From an uncultured Prevotellaceae bacterium (GTDB lineage: Bacteria > Bacteroidota > Bacteroidia > Bacteroidales > Bacteroidaceae), in NCBI GenBank assembly GCA_900318815.1, contig ONMA01000009.1:1-64000 (forward strand): DNA of 64,000 bases. Reading direction: 5' to 3'. The number at the start of each line of letters is the position of its first letter. Position 1 is the stretch's first letter. Shown here piece by piece: positions 1 through 7,532 of this stretch. The notes beneath the pieces are model-generated. The model saw nothing but the letters and a program-made list of their open reading frames with translations, had not been told where the DNA came from and ran no database searches. The translations under genes were made by a program, and so were the position numbers.

Positions 1-1
1 G

Positions 2-424
2 GTGGTGATGCGGTACGTGCATCAGGAACCGCTGAGATTAGGAAAGGCAGAGAACTTGGATGAGTGGGCGTGGAGCAGCTGGCATGAGTATGTAGGGCTA
101 GACAGTGACTTGCCTATCGTATGCGAGAAGCCTGACACCTGCCGACCACTGACCAAGGAACAATGGCGGGAGTTGCTGGGGAAGCCGTTGCCGGCGGACA
201 CAAAGTGCTTAGAACCGAAGGAATACCGCGCCCCGAAGCCTACGGAGACGCAGGTGCTGAGCATGGTGCGGCTGATGACGACGGCCACGAACTGGGCTGA
301 GTTTAATGCCTTCCCGAAGGACGAGCGACTGAAGACCATCAAGCAGTTGCTGCAGAACGGAGCTTCCATCAGGCAGATGGAGAAGTTGACGGGAATAGGA
401 CGAGGGATTATACAGAACTTGTGA
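2..424 (+). CDS. REP-associated / IS200-type Y1 transposase, C-terminal part (cut by window edge)
   Basis: The frame is open from the left edge, so the true start, with the HUH metal site and catalytic tyrosine of Y1 transposases, lies outside the window. What is visible is the typical end of a RAYT-like (TnpA_REP) protein: a YVHQEPLRLG segment matching the family's 'Y-x-x-x-N-P-v-k-a-G' region, then EWAWSSWHEYVG, then a C-terminal helix-turn-helix (GASIRQMEKLTGIGRGIIQ, residues about 120-138). Such enzymes nick and move single-stranded DNA at palindromic hairpins and are thought to spread REP elements. A strong hairpin follows 42 bp downstream. Family assignment rests on remembered conserved motifs; whether the full gene is intact cannot be judged here. 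Confidence 0.75.
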   Translation: MVMRYVHQEPLRLGKAENLDEWAWSSWHEYVGLDSDLPIVCEKPDTCRPLTKEQWRELLGKPLPADTKCLEPKEYRAPKPTETQVLSMVRLMTTATNWAEFNAFPKDERLKTIKQLLQNGASIRQMEKLTGIGRGIIQNL

Positions 425-466
425 TAGAACAACAACAACGGATTGCACGGATTAAACGGAAATGGA

Positions 467-506
467 GAGCCGGGGATGCGGATGAGCATCCCCGGCTCAC
501 TTTTTT
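467..506 (+). terminator. Rho-independent terminator after the transposase
   Basis: A perfect 13-bp stem (467-479 with 486-498, arms GAGCCGGGGATGC / GCATCCCCGGCTC) around a 6-nt loop is followed by a T-rich stretch (ACTTTTTTC). It lies 42 bp past the transposase stop. Its GC-rich arms would also suit a REP-type hairpin. Confidence 0.8.
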
Positions 507-589
507 CTACTGATTATTCGCTCAGATGGCCTATTTTACCCTAAAAATGATATATTCTGTAGGAATATAACAAAAAATTGCACAAATTT

Positions 590-621
590 TTTGGCGATGT
601 GCAAAAAACACGCTATCTTTG
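590..621 (+). promoter_or_regulatory. Bacteroidota promoter for the acyl-CoA ligase pair
   Basis: TTTG at 590-593, a 20-bp spacer and TATCTTTG at 614-621 match the Bacteroidota consensus exactly. Transcription should begin near 627. This rules out the longer reading frame that opens with TTG at 591 and supports the ATG at 645. Confidence 0.85.
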
Positions 622-644
622 CACAAAAATTTGAAGATTGTGCA

Positions 645-2303
645 ATGAACTCCTGTTCAAGTTTTAACGAATATATCTATCAGGCCATCATCAAGAACTG
701 GGATGCCGATGCCCTTACCGACTATCAGGGTCCGACGCTCCAGTATCATGATGTGGCGAGAAAGATCGAGAAGTTGCATATTCTCTTTGAGAATTGTGAC
801 ATTCATCAAGGCGACAAGATTGCCATTTGTGGCCGCAATTCGGCTCACTGGGCAGTGGCCTTCTTAGCCACGCTGACCTACGGGGCCGTAGCAGTGCCTG
901 TGCTCCACGAGTTTAATGCGGAGCAAATACACAACATCGTGAATCACTCCGGGGCCAGGTTGCTCTTCGTTGGCGATTTCGTAGCCAAGGAAATCAATCC
1001 CGTTGAGATGAACCGGTTGGAGGGAATCATCAACCTGCCTGACTTCTCGTTGATGATTTCGCGCTCGGATAAGCTCACCTACGCCCGCGAACATCTTAAT
1101 ATGATGTTCGGCAGCAAGTATCCCAAGGCATTCCGTAAGGAGCATGTGCGTTATCACGAAAACGAGGCCGACGAGTTGGCTCTTATCAACTACACCAGCG
1201 GAACGACAGGATTCTCGAAGGGTGTGATGCTGCCCTACAGGGCCTTGCAGGGCAACTTAGAGTTCTGCCTGCACCGGCTGGGCCATCAGCTCAAGGCGGG
1301 CGACTCCATGCTCGACATCCTCCCCATGGCCCACATGTACGGATTGGCCATTGAGTTCATCTTCGGCTTTTGCAATGGCTGTCATCTGTTCTTCCTGAAC
1401 AGGCTCCCGTCGCCCACACTGATTGCAAAAGCCTTCATCGACATCCGTCCGGGACTGGTTATCTCCGTACCATTGATTGTCGAGAAAATCATCCGCAAGA
1501 AAGTATTCCCCATCATTTCCACTAACCGCATGAAGCTGTTGCTCAGCATGCCCGTGGTATCGAAGAAGGTGAAGGAGAAGATATGCGAACAGGTGTATCA
1601 GGCTTTCGGTGGCCGTACCTACGAGATTATCGTGGGTGGAGCCGCCCTCTCGAAAGAGGTGGAGCAGTTCCTCATCGACATAGGATTCCCCATTACCGTG
1701 GGCTATGGAGCCACCGAGTGTGCGCCGCTCATTTCCTATAACGACTGGCATGAGCATGTGGCTGGGTCGTGCGGCAAGGCAGTCGAGGGCATGGAAGTGC
1801 GCATCCTGAGTAGTGACCCGCAGACGGTGCCCGGTGAGATTATTACCCGTGGCCGCAATGTGATGCTGGGCTATTACAACAATGACGAGGCCACCGAGCA
1901 GGTGCTTGACCGTGACGGCTGGTATCATACGGGCGACCTTGGCACGATGGACTACTTGGGCAATGTGTTCATACGCGGGCGCATCAAGAACATGCTGTTA
2001 GGAAGCAACGGGCAGAATGTCTACCCTGAGGAAATAGAGGACAAGTTGGGTGCCATGACCTTGGTGTCGGAATGCATCGTGATTCAGCAGAACGAGAAAC
2101 TCGTGGCACTGGTCTATCCCGACCAGGACGAGCTGGTGAACTTCACGACGGAAGAACTGGAGAATATCATGGAACAGAACCGCGTGGAACTGAACAAGCT
2201 GCTGCCCAACTACTGCCATCTGTCGCAGATTAAGCTGCACGACGAGGAGTTCAAGAAGACTCCCAAGAAGAGCATCAAACGTTACCTTTATCAGAATATC
2301 TAA
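645..2303 (+). CDS. Long-chain acyl-CoA ligase (AMP-binding), copy 1
   Basis: A 552-residue adenylate-forming enzyme that should activate a fatty acid with ATP and load it on CoA (FadD-like), acting in the cytoplasm or at the inner membrane. The ANL core motifs are visible in order: [11 protein letters not shown] (A3, P-loop), GYGATECAP (A5), GWYHTGDLG (A7), the hinge region IRGRIKNM (A8) and a C-terminal KTPKKSIKRYL carrying the A10 lysine. The start at 645 is chosen because the promoter lies just upstream and because residues then align with copy 2 (SFNEYIYQAIIKNWD versus SFNDLIEQSIVKNWD). It is followed after 9 bp by the paralogue, so the two probably form an operon. Chain length and true substrate cannot be read from the sequence; an acyl-ACP synthetase role is possible. 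Confidence 0.88.
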   Translation: MNSCSSFNEYIYQAIIKNWDADALTDYQGPTLQYHDVARKIEKLHILFENCDIHQGDKIAICGRNSAHWAVAFLATLTYGAVAVPVLHEFNAEQIHNIVNHSGARLLFVGDFVAKEINPVEMNRLEGIINLPDFSLMISRSDKLTYAREHLNMMFGSKYPKAFRKEHVRYHENEADELALINYTSGTTGFSKGVMLPYRALQGNLEFCLHRLGHQLKAGDSMLDILPMAHMYGLAIEFIFGFCNGCHLFFLNRLPSPTLIAKAFIDIRPGLVISVPLIVEKIIRKKVFPIISTNRMKLLLSMPVVSKKVKEKICEQVYQAFGGRTYEIIVGGAALSKEVEQFLIDIGFPITVGYGATECAPLISYNDWHEHVAGSCGKAVEGMEVRILSSDPQTVPGEIITRGRNVMLGYYNNDEATEQVLDRDGWYHTGDLGTMDYLGNVFIRGRIKNMLLGSNGQNVYPEEIEDKLGAMTLVSECIVIQQNEKLVALVYPDQDELVNFTTEELENIMEQNRVELNKLLPNYCHLSQIKLHDEEFKKTPKKSIKRYLYQNI

Positions 2304-2312
2304 TAGCAAACT

Positions 2313-3974
2313 ATGGAACAAATACCAAGCTTTAACGACCTTATTGAGCAAAGCATCGTAAAGAACTGGGACCGTGACGCGCTGACCGACTTTAAAGGAC
2401 AGACCCTGCAGTACCATGACGTGGCACGAAAGATAGAGAAGTTGCACATCCTGTTTGAAAACTCCGGCATTCAGAAGGGCGACAAGATTGCCCTTTGCGG
2501 GCGCAACAGCAGTCAGTGGGCAGCCGCCTTCCTGGCTACGCTGACCTACGGGGCCATTGCCGTGCCCATCCTGCATGAGTTCATGGCCGAGCAGATACAC
2601 AACATCGTGAACCACTCCGACGCGCGCCTGCTCTTCGTGGGCGACCATGTGGCTTCTATCATCGACCCCATGCAGATGCCCCACTTGGAAGGCATTATCA
2701 GCAATGCTGACTACTCGCTCATCGTGAGCCGTACTGACAAGCTGACCTACGCCCGAGAGCATCTTAACGAGCTGTATGGACGCAGGTTCCCGAAATATTT
2801 CCGCAAGGAGCATGTGCATTACTATCGCGAGAAGGATGGCGAGGAAATGGCCATGATTAACTATACCAGCGGAACAACAGGATTCTCCAAGGGCGTGATG
2901 GTGCCTTATAGGGCTTTGTGGTCGAACTACGACTTTGCCGACAACGTGCTGGGCAAGACCATCAAGACGGGCGATAACGTGATTTCCATCCTGCCCATGG
3001 CCCACATGTATGGCATGGCCTTCGAGTTCCTCTTCGAGTTCCTGCACGGCTGTCATGTGTTCTACCTGAACCGCATTCCCTCGCCGGCTATCATTGCTCA
3101 GGCATTTGCCGAGGTGAAGCCGAAGATTATCATCGCCGTGCCGCTGGTCATCGAGAAAATCATCCGTAAGAAGGTGTTCCCCAAGATACAGAACAACCGC
3201 ATGCGCCTGCTGTTGCAGATGCCCGTCATCTCGAAGAAGGTGCGCGAGATGATTTGCGAAGAGGTCATCAAGGCCTTTGGCGGCAACATGTACGAGATTA
3301 TCATTGGCGGTGCGGCATTCAACCAGGAGGTGGAGCAGTTCCTGAAACGCATCAATTTCCCCTACACGGTGGGCTACGGTGCCACCGAGTGCGCCCCCAT
3401 CATCTGCTATGCCGACTGGCATGAGTTTGTTCCCGGTTCCTGTGGACGAGCTGCCCTGCACATGCAGGTGAAGATTGACTCGCCCGACCCCGAGAATATT
3501 CCGGGCGAGATATTGGCCAAGGGCCTGAATGTGATGTTAGGCTACTATAAGAACCCAGAGGCAACAGCAGAGACCATCGACAGGAAGGGATGGTATCATA
3601 CGGGCGACTTAGGCACAATGGATGGCGACGGCAATGTCTATATCAACGGACGCTCGAAGAACATGTTGCTCAGCAGTAACGGACAGAACATCTACCCCGA
3701 GGAAATTGAAGACAAGCTCAACTCGATGGCTATGGTGGTAGAGAGCATCGTGGTGCAAAGAGACTCAAAGCTCGTGGCCTTGGTGCATCCCGACCTCGAC
3801 GAGGCGAAAAGCATGGGATTCACCTTCGACGACCTGAAGAATATCATGGAACAGAACAGGAACGGACTGAACCAGATGTTGCCTGCCTACGAGAAAATCA
3901 GTGAGATAGAAATACATGAGAACGAATTTGAGAAGACTCCTAAGCGCAGCATTAAGCGCTATCTGTATTCTTAG
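2313..3974 (+). CDS. Long-chain acyl-CoA ligase (AMP-binding), copy 2
   Basis: A 553-residue paralogue of the preceding gene, alike along the whole length, with the same motifs: [11 protein letters not shown] (A3), GYGATECAP (A5), GWYHTGDLG (A7), INGRSKNM (A8) and KTPKRSIKRYL (A10). The two genes look like an old tandem duplication: the protein lengths match and the DNA has diverged throughout. The stop codon of copy 1 lies 9 bp upstream, so translation from one message is likely. The last 59 bp overlap the next gene in another frame, so its conserved C-terminus (KTPKRSIKRYLYS) shares DNA with a signal peptide. Different acyl specificities for the two copies would be a reasonable inference but nothing in the motifs proves it. 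Confidence 0.88.
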   Translation: MEQIPSFNDLIEQSIVKNWDRDALTDFKGQTLQYHDVARKIEKLHILFENSGIQKGDKIALCGRNSSQWAAAFLATLTYGAIAVPILHEFMAEQIHNIVNHSDARLLFVGDHVASIIDPMQMPHLEGIISNADYSLIVSRTDKLTYAREHLNELYGRRFPKYFRKEHVHYYREKDGEEMAMINYTSGTTGFSKGVMVPYRALWSNYDFADNVLGKTIKTGDNVISILPMAHMYGMAFEFLFEFLHGCHVFYLNRIPSPAIIAQAFAEVKPKIIIAVPLVIEKIIRKKVFPKIQNNRMRLLLQMPVISKKVREMICEEVIKAFGGNMYEIIIGGAAFNQEVEQFLKRINFPYTVGYGATECAPIICYADWHEFVPGSCGRAALHMQVKIDSPDPENIPGEILAKGLNVMLGYYKNPEATAETIDRKGWYHTGDLGTMDGDGNVYINGRSKNMLLSSNGQNIYPEEIEDKLNSMAMVVESIVVQRDSKLVALVHPDLDEAKSMGFTFDDLKNIMEQNRNGLNQMLPAYEKISEIEIHENEFEKTPKRSIKRYLYS

Positions 3975-5175
3975 TATTCATGCCCGTCACCAGATCCTTT
4001 CACCTACCGTCAAGACGCTTCAAGTAGTGGTGGGGGAGGAGTGGACACGCAGTATGCCCGTCATGCAGTTGCATTCGACGGACATATTGCATTTAGGCTT
4101 CGACGAACTGTCGCATACTTATCATCGCTTCATCGTACATCTTGAGCACTGCAACCCCGACTGGACACCCACGGAGGGACTCTTTGAGAGCGAATGGCTG
4201 GAAGGCTTCAACGACATCGTCATTGAGGATTATGTTAATTCGCTGAATACCACCGTGCTCTATACGCATTATCAGTATGAGCTGCCCAACAGTGAGCAGC
4301 GGCTGAAGCTGAGCGGGAACTACCGGCTCCACGTCATCGACGAGAGCGACGACGACCGCGAGGTGCTGGTGGCTGAGTTCTGCGTGGTGGAGCCCCTGAT
4401 GGATGTGTCGTTGGGCGTAACCACCAATACCAGCGTTGACCATAACAATCGCTACCAGCAGGTAAGCATGGTGGTGAGCTATAAGGACTTGAGGGTGACC
4501 AATCGCAGCGAGGAGATCCAGACCTGCGTCATGCAGAATGGAAGGGAAGACAACATGAGGTGGAACGTTCCCCACAACTTTGCCACGCCCAAGGGACTGA
4601 AGTGGGAACACAACAGGGAACTGATCTTTGAAGGGGGAAATGAGTACCATAAGTTTGAGATGCTCGACGTGAGTCATCCCACCATGGGATTGGAACATGT
4701 CGTGTGGAATGAAGATGAGCGTCGGTTCCACGCCTATCCCTTTCAGTGTGAACCGCGCCGGGCCTACATCTACGACGAGGATGCCAATGGGGCTTTCTAT
4801 GTGCGTAACAGCGACAACATAGAGAACGACCGCATCAGCGACTACCTTTGGGTTCACTATAAACTGAGTCCTGCCCACTATTACGAGGATGCCTGTCTGG
4901 TGGTTGACGGGCAGTGGACCACGGAGTCGCCCGAGACTTATCAGATGACTTACGATGCAGGCGACCAGAGCTACAATGCCGTCATCCTGCAGAAGCAGGG
5001 CTACTACAATTATCAGTTGTTGATGAAGGACTTGGCCGGAGAGTCGCATGTGGTTCCCGAGGAGGGTTCTTTCTATCAGACGGAGAATCAATATGAGGGA
5101 ATGGTCTATTATAGGCCCGTCGGTGCCCGAGCCTGGCGTCTCGTGGGCTACCAGGAAGTAGGGTTCCGGCCATAG
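3916..5175 (+). CDS. Type IX secretion system plug protein (DUF5103 family)
   Basis: A 419-residue secreted protein. An N-terminal signal peptide is clear (basic MRTNLRRL, hydrophobic SAALSAICILSIHA, cleavage before RHQ). The body shows the features of the DUF5103 family as I know it: early strand-rich segment with VGEEWTRSMPVMQL, FDELSHTYHRFIVHLEHCNPDW, and late FYVRNSDNIENDRISDYLWVHYKL with an aromatic-rich end. Members of this family have been described as the periplasmic plug of the type IX translocon (SprA) in Bacteroidota. The ATG lies inside the upstream ligase gene, 59 bp before its stop; no alternative start leaves a signal peptide, so the overlap appears real. Probably co-transcribed with the ligases. 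No other T9SS gene is in the window. Confidence 0.8.
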   Translation: MRTNLRRLLSAALSAICILSIHARHQILSPTVKTLQVVVGEEWTRSMPVMQLHSTDILHLGFDELSHTYHRFIVHLEHCNPDWTPTEGLFESEWLEGFNDIVIEDYVNSLNTTVLYTHYQYELPNSEQRLKLSGNYRLHVIDESDDDREVLVAEFCVVEPLMDVSLGVTTNTSVDHNNRYQQVSMVVSYKDLRVTNRSEEIQTCVMQNGREDNMRWNVPHNFATPKGLKWEHNRELIFEGGNEYHKFEMLDVSHPTMGLEHVVWNEDERRFHAYPFQCEPRRAYIYDEDANGAFYVRNSDNIENDRISDYLWVHYKLSPAHYYEDACLVVDGQWTTESPETYQMTYDAGDQSYNAVILQKQGYYNYQLLMKDLAGESHVVPEEGSFYQTENQYEGMVYYRPVGARAWRLVGYQEVGFRP

Positions 5176-5188
5176 AGTCCTGACTGTC

Positions 5189-5250
5189 AAAACATTGAGC
5201 ATCGACCATTTGCTACAACGTGTAGCTGATGGTCGATGCTCAAATGTTTA
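5189..5250. terminator. Long hairpin between convergent genes
   Basis: Arms 5197-5209 and 5229-5241 pair over 13 bp (GAGCATCGACCAT / ATGGTCGATGCTC), extended by AACATT / AAATGTTT flanks with one bulge. The loop holds a second small hairpin (GCTAC-AACGT-GTAGC). It sits between the plug gene and rng, which converge, so it probably terminates both ways, though no long T-run follows. Confidence 0.6.
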
Positions 5251-5263
5251 ATGGCCAATGATT

Positions 5264-6841
5264 TTACTTGCTCACTTCGTTCTCTTCCTGCATGTCGATG
5301 AACTGGTGGTCTTGGTCGTAGAACTCATATTGCATGAATGCCATTTTCTGGCTGGCAATAATCTTGATGCCAAAACCGTACTTCATCTGCCAGCGGCGTT
5401 TCAGGGAAATCATGCCCTGGTTGATGTAGGCAGCGACATAAGGATGTACGTGGAGTGAAAAACGCTTGATGCCTATCTTGTTGACAAGGCGGTCAATTTT
5501 ACTCTCGAGTTGGTCGGTAAACAGGAAACTTGACTTGATCTTTCCGGTGCCGTGGCAGGTGGGGCAGCTCTCTTCCACAGCGACGTCCATTGCAGGACGC
5601 ACACGCTGACGAGTAATCTGCATCAGTCCGAACTTGCTCAGGGGCAGAATGTTGTGGCGGGCACGGTCTTTCTTCATGTTCTCGCACATGCGCTCATAGA
5701 GCAACTGGCGGTCTTCGGCCAGGTTCATGTCGATGAAGTCTACTACAATGATGCCGCCCATGTCTCTTAGCCTGAGCTGACGGGCCAGCTCGTCGGCAGC
5801 CCCGAGGTTGGTTTCCAGTGCGTTAGCTTCCTGTCCGTTTTCTTTCTTGATGCGCGTTCCGCTGTTGACGTCCACCACGTGCATGGCCTCTGTATGCTCA
5901 ATGATGAGGTAGGCCCCACGCTTATAGTTGACTGTGCGTCCGAATCCCGACTTGATTTGCTTGGTGACGTTGAAATTGTCGAAGATGGGTACGGTGCCCG
6001 TGTAGAGCTTTACAATGTCGGCCTTATCGGGAGCAATCAGCGACACATAGTCGCGTACCTGTTCGTAGATGGTTCGGTCGTTGATGTTGATGGCGTCGTA
6101 AGTGGGGTTGAAGAGGTCTCGGATCAGAGCAACGCTGCGGCTCTGCTCTTCGAATATCAGCTGGGGCCGTTCTGTAGTCCTTTGTACTTTGGTGATGCTG
6201 TCCTCCCATCGCTTAAGCAATACCTTAAGCTCCTGGTCGAGTTCGGCTGCCCTTTTGCCTTCGGCCACCGTTCTGACGATGACGCCGAAGTTCTTGGGAA
6301 CCATGCTTTGTACGAGTTGCTTGAGCCGGCTTCGCTCTTCGCCGCGCTTAATCTTAGAAGATACAGAAACCTTATCGCCAAAAGGAATAAGCACCATGTA
6401 GCGGCCGGCAAAGCTCAGTTCGCACGTCAGTCTCGGTCCCTTGGTGTTGATGGGTTCTTTCACAATCTGTACCATCACCTCCTGACCCACCTTCAAGGTG
6501 TTCTGGATGCTGCCTTCTTTGGGCAGGTCTGGCTGGTGGGTGGCTTTCTGGATGGGATAAAGTTTCTTACGGTCGCTTTGTACCTGTTTCAGATACTTTT
6601 CGTAGGAGTTAAATTGAAGGCCCAAATCAAGATAGTGCAGGAATGCGTCCTTTTCAGACCCAACGTCAACAAAGCAAGCGTTCAGGCCTGGCATGAGCTT
6701 ACGCACCTTGCCAATGTAGATGTTGCCTACGGCGAACGATGCCGAACGCGGCTCGTTCTGATACTCTACCAGCAGCTTGTCTTCCAACAAGGCGATGGCT
6801 ATCTCCTTCGGCTGTACATCAATGATTACTTCGCTTGTCAT
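5264..6841 (-). CDS. rng: Ribonuclease G / E family endoribonuclease
   Basis: A 525-residue Rne/Rng-family enzyme that would cut single-stranded RNA in rRNA maturation and mRNA decay. An S1-like RNA-binding segment occupies roughly residues 35-125 (VGNIYIGKVRKLMPGLNACFVDVG). The catalytic DNase I-like part carries the two Mg-binding aspartate motifs, VVDVNSGT and GGIIVVDFIDMN, and the Zn-link CPTCHGTGKI near residue 425 that joins protomers. It is the length of an RNase G rather than RNase E, with no long degradosome scaffold. The gene lies downstream of a tiny basic-protein gene and HU on the same strand; a hairpin with a T-run separates it from them (6898-6934), so its expression may depend on read-through. 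Confidence 0.93.
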   Translation of the reverse strand: MTSEVIIDVQPKEIAIALLEDKLLVEYQNEPRSASFAVGNIYIGKVRKLMPGLNACFVDVGSEKDAFLHYLDLGLQFNSYEKYLKQVQSDRKKLYPIQKATHQPDLPKEGSIQNTLKVGQEVMVQIVKEPINTKGPRLTCELSFAGRYMVLIPFGDKVSVSSKIKRGEERSRLKQLVQSMVPKNFGVIVRTVAEGKRAAELDQELKVLLKRWEDSITKVQRTTERPQLIFEEQSRSVALIRDLFNPTYDAININDRTIYEQVRDYVSLIAPDKADIVKLYTGTVPIFDNFNVTKQIKSGFGRTVNYKRGAYLIIEHTEAMHVVDVNSGTRIKKENGQEANALETNLGAADELARQLRLRDMGGIIVVDFIDMNLAEDRQLLYERMCENMKKDRARHNILPLSKFGLMQITRQRVRPAMDVAVEESCPTCHGTGKIKSSFLFTDQLESKIDRLVNKIGIKRFSLHVHPYVAAYINQGMISLKRRWQMKYGFGIKIIASQKMAFMQYEFYDQDHQFIDMQEENEVSK

Positions 6842-6897
6842 TTCTGGGAATTTTTACTACCTTTAATTGTTTTAGTGAACGGGTCTCTTCGCTTTTG

Positions 6898-6934
6898 CAA
6901 AAAGGGTGTACCAGAGATGTAGACTCTGGCACAC
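6898..6934 (-). terminator. Terminator or attenuator between the small basic gene and rng
   Basis: On the minus strand, GTGTGCCAGAG pairs with CTCTGGTACAC (positions 6906-6916 with 6924-6934; one G-U pair) and is followed by CCCTTTTT. It lies 57 bp before the rng start, with no good promoter visible after it, so partial read-through into rng is likely. Confidence 0.6.
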
Positions 6935-6976
6935 TCCTTTCAATTCTTTACATACAGACGAGCAGTATGACTGTTT

Positions 6977-7066
6977 TTACTTGCTCTTATGTCTGTTCTT
7001 GCGTAATCTCTTCTTACGCTTGTGGGTTGCCATCTTGTGGCCCTTCTTTTTCTTTCCGTTAGGCAT
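6977..7066 (-). CDS. 29-residue, very basic conserved small protein
   Basis: A small gene read directly from the sequence: CAT at 7064-7066 is the start and TTA at 6977-6979 the stop. The product begins MPNGKKKKGHKMATHKRKKR and continues with LRKNRHKSK. Eighteen of 29 residues are Lys, Arg or His and there is no acidic residue. I recall near-identical proteins of this size between rng and the HU gene in other Bacteroidota, which supports it as real. Such composition suggests binding to rRNA or DNA, perhaps as a ribosome-associated protein, but this is inference. It lies 39 bp after the HU start-side neighbour's stop and shares its direction; a terminator follows it. Confidence 0.75.
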   Translation of the reverse strand: MPNGKKKKGHKMATHKRKKRLRKNRHKSK

Positions 7067-7105
7067 AATCAATAATTTTTGTTAAAATGTTATATGTGAT
7101 ATAAA

Positions 7106-7420
7106 TTACTCTTCCTCTTCGTCGTCGGTAACGACAGCCCCCGATGCGTCCATCCGAGCGATGAAGCTCTTGGCGGGCTTGAATGCGGGCAGGTCGTGTG
7201 CGTCAATCACCAATGTGGTGTTCTTGGAGATGTTGCGAGCCGTCTTCTGTGCGCGATGCTTGACGATGAAACTGCCAAAGCCTCGCAGATAGACATTCTC
7301 TTTATTGTTGGCAAGACTCATACGAATCTCTTCCATAAATGCCTCTATAGTGGTTAAAACTGCCTTCTTGTCAATACCTGTAGTCGAGGCAATGTTGTTT
7401 GCTATTTCTGCTTTTGTCAT
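7106..7420 (-). CDS. HU/IHF-family DNA-binding protein
   Basis: A 104-residue nucleoid protein. It starts with the HU pattern MTKAEIANNIASTTGIDKKAVLTTIEAFMEEI (as two helices), then the strand VYLRGFGSFIVKHRAQKTARN with the family signature GFGSF, and the DNA-binding arm (TLVIDAHDLPAFKPAKSF). Typical HU has about 90 residues; here a short acidic tail (DDEEEE) is added, which may tune binding. It has its own promoter (7463-7494) and is followed on the same strand by the 29-residue basic protein and rng. It probably binds as a dimer to bend and compact DNA. Which of the several HU paralogues usual in this phylum it is cannot be told. Confidence 0.93.
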   Translation of the reverse strand: MTKAEIANNIASTTGIDKKAVLTTIEAFMEEIRMSLANNKENVYLRGFGSFIVKHRAQKTARNISKNTTLVIDAHDLPAFKPAKSFIARMDASGAVVTDDEEEE

Positions 7421-7462
7421 AATATTTTGCTAATAAATTAGAATGATTCTTTTTTCGACGTG

Positions 7463-7494
7463 CAAAGATACTGTTTTTCAGTCAGATACGGAAA
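7463..7494 (-). promoter_or_regulatory. Promoter of the HU gene
   Basis: On the minus strand TATCTTTG (7463-7470) is preceded after 20 bp by TTTC (7491-7494), one base off the TTTG consensus. It lies 42 bp before the HU start codon. Confidence 0.7.
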
Positions 7495-7532
7495 TGTTTT
7501 GGGCATATTTTTTGTTTTTTTTGCTCTTTCCG

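Noticed and set aside
591-644. Upstream extension of the first acyl-CoA ligase from TTG at 591
   Set aside because: The promoter lies inside this stretch and the paralogue aligns only from 645.
1998-3461. Long open frame (487 codons) on the minus strand across the two acyl-CoA ligases
   Set aside because: It lies wholly antisense to two genes with complete motif sets, has no domain, and the product is rich in His, Leu and Val typical of antisense frames.
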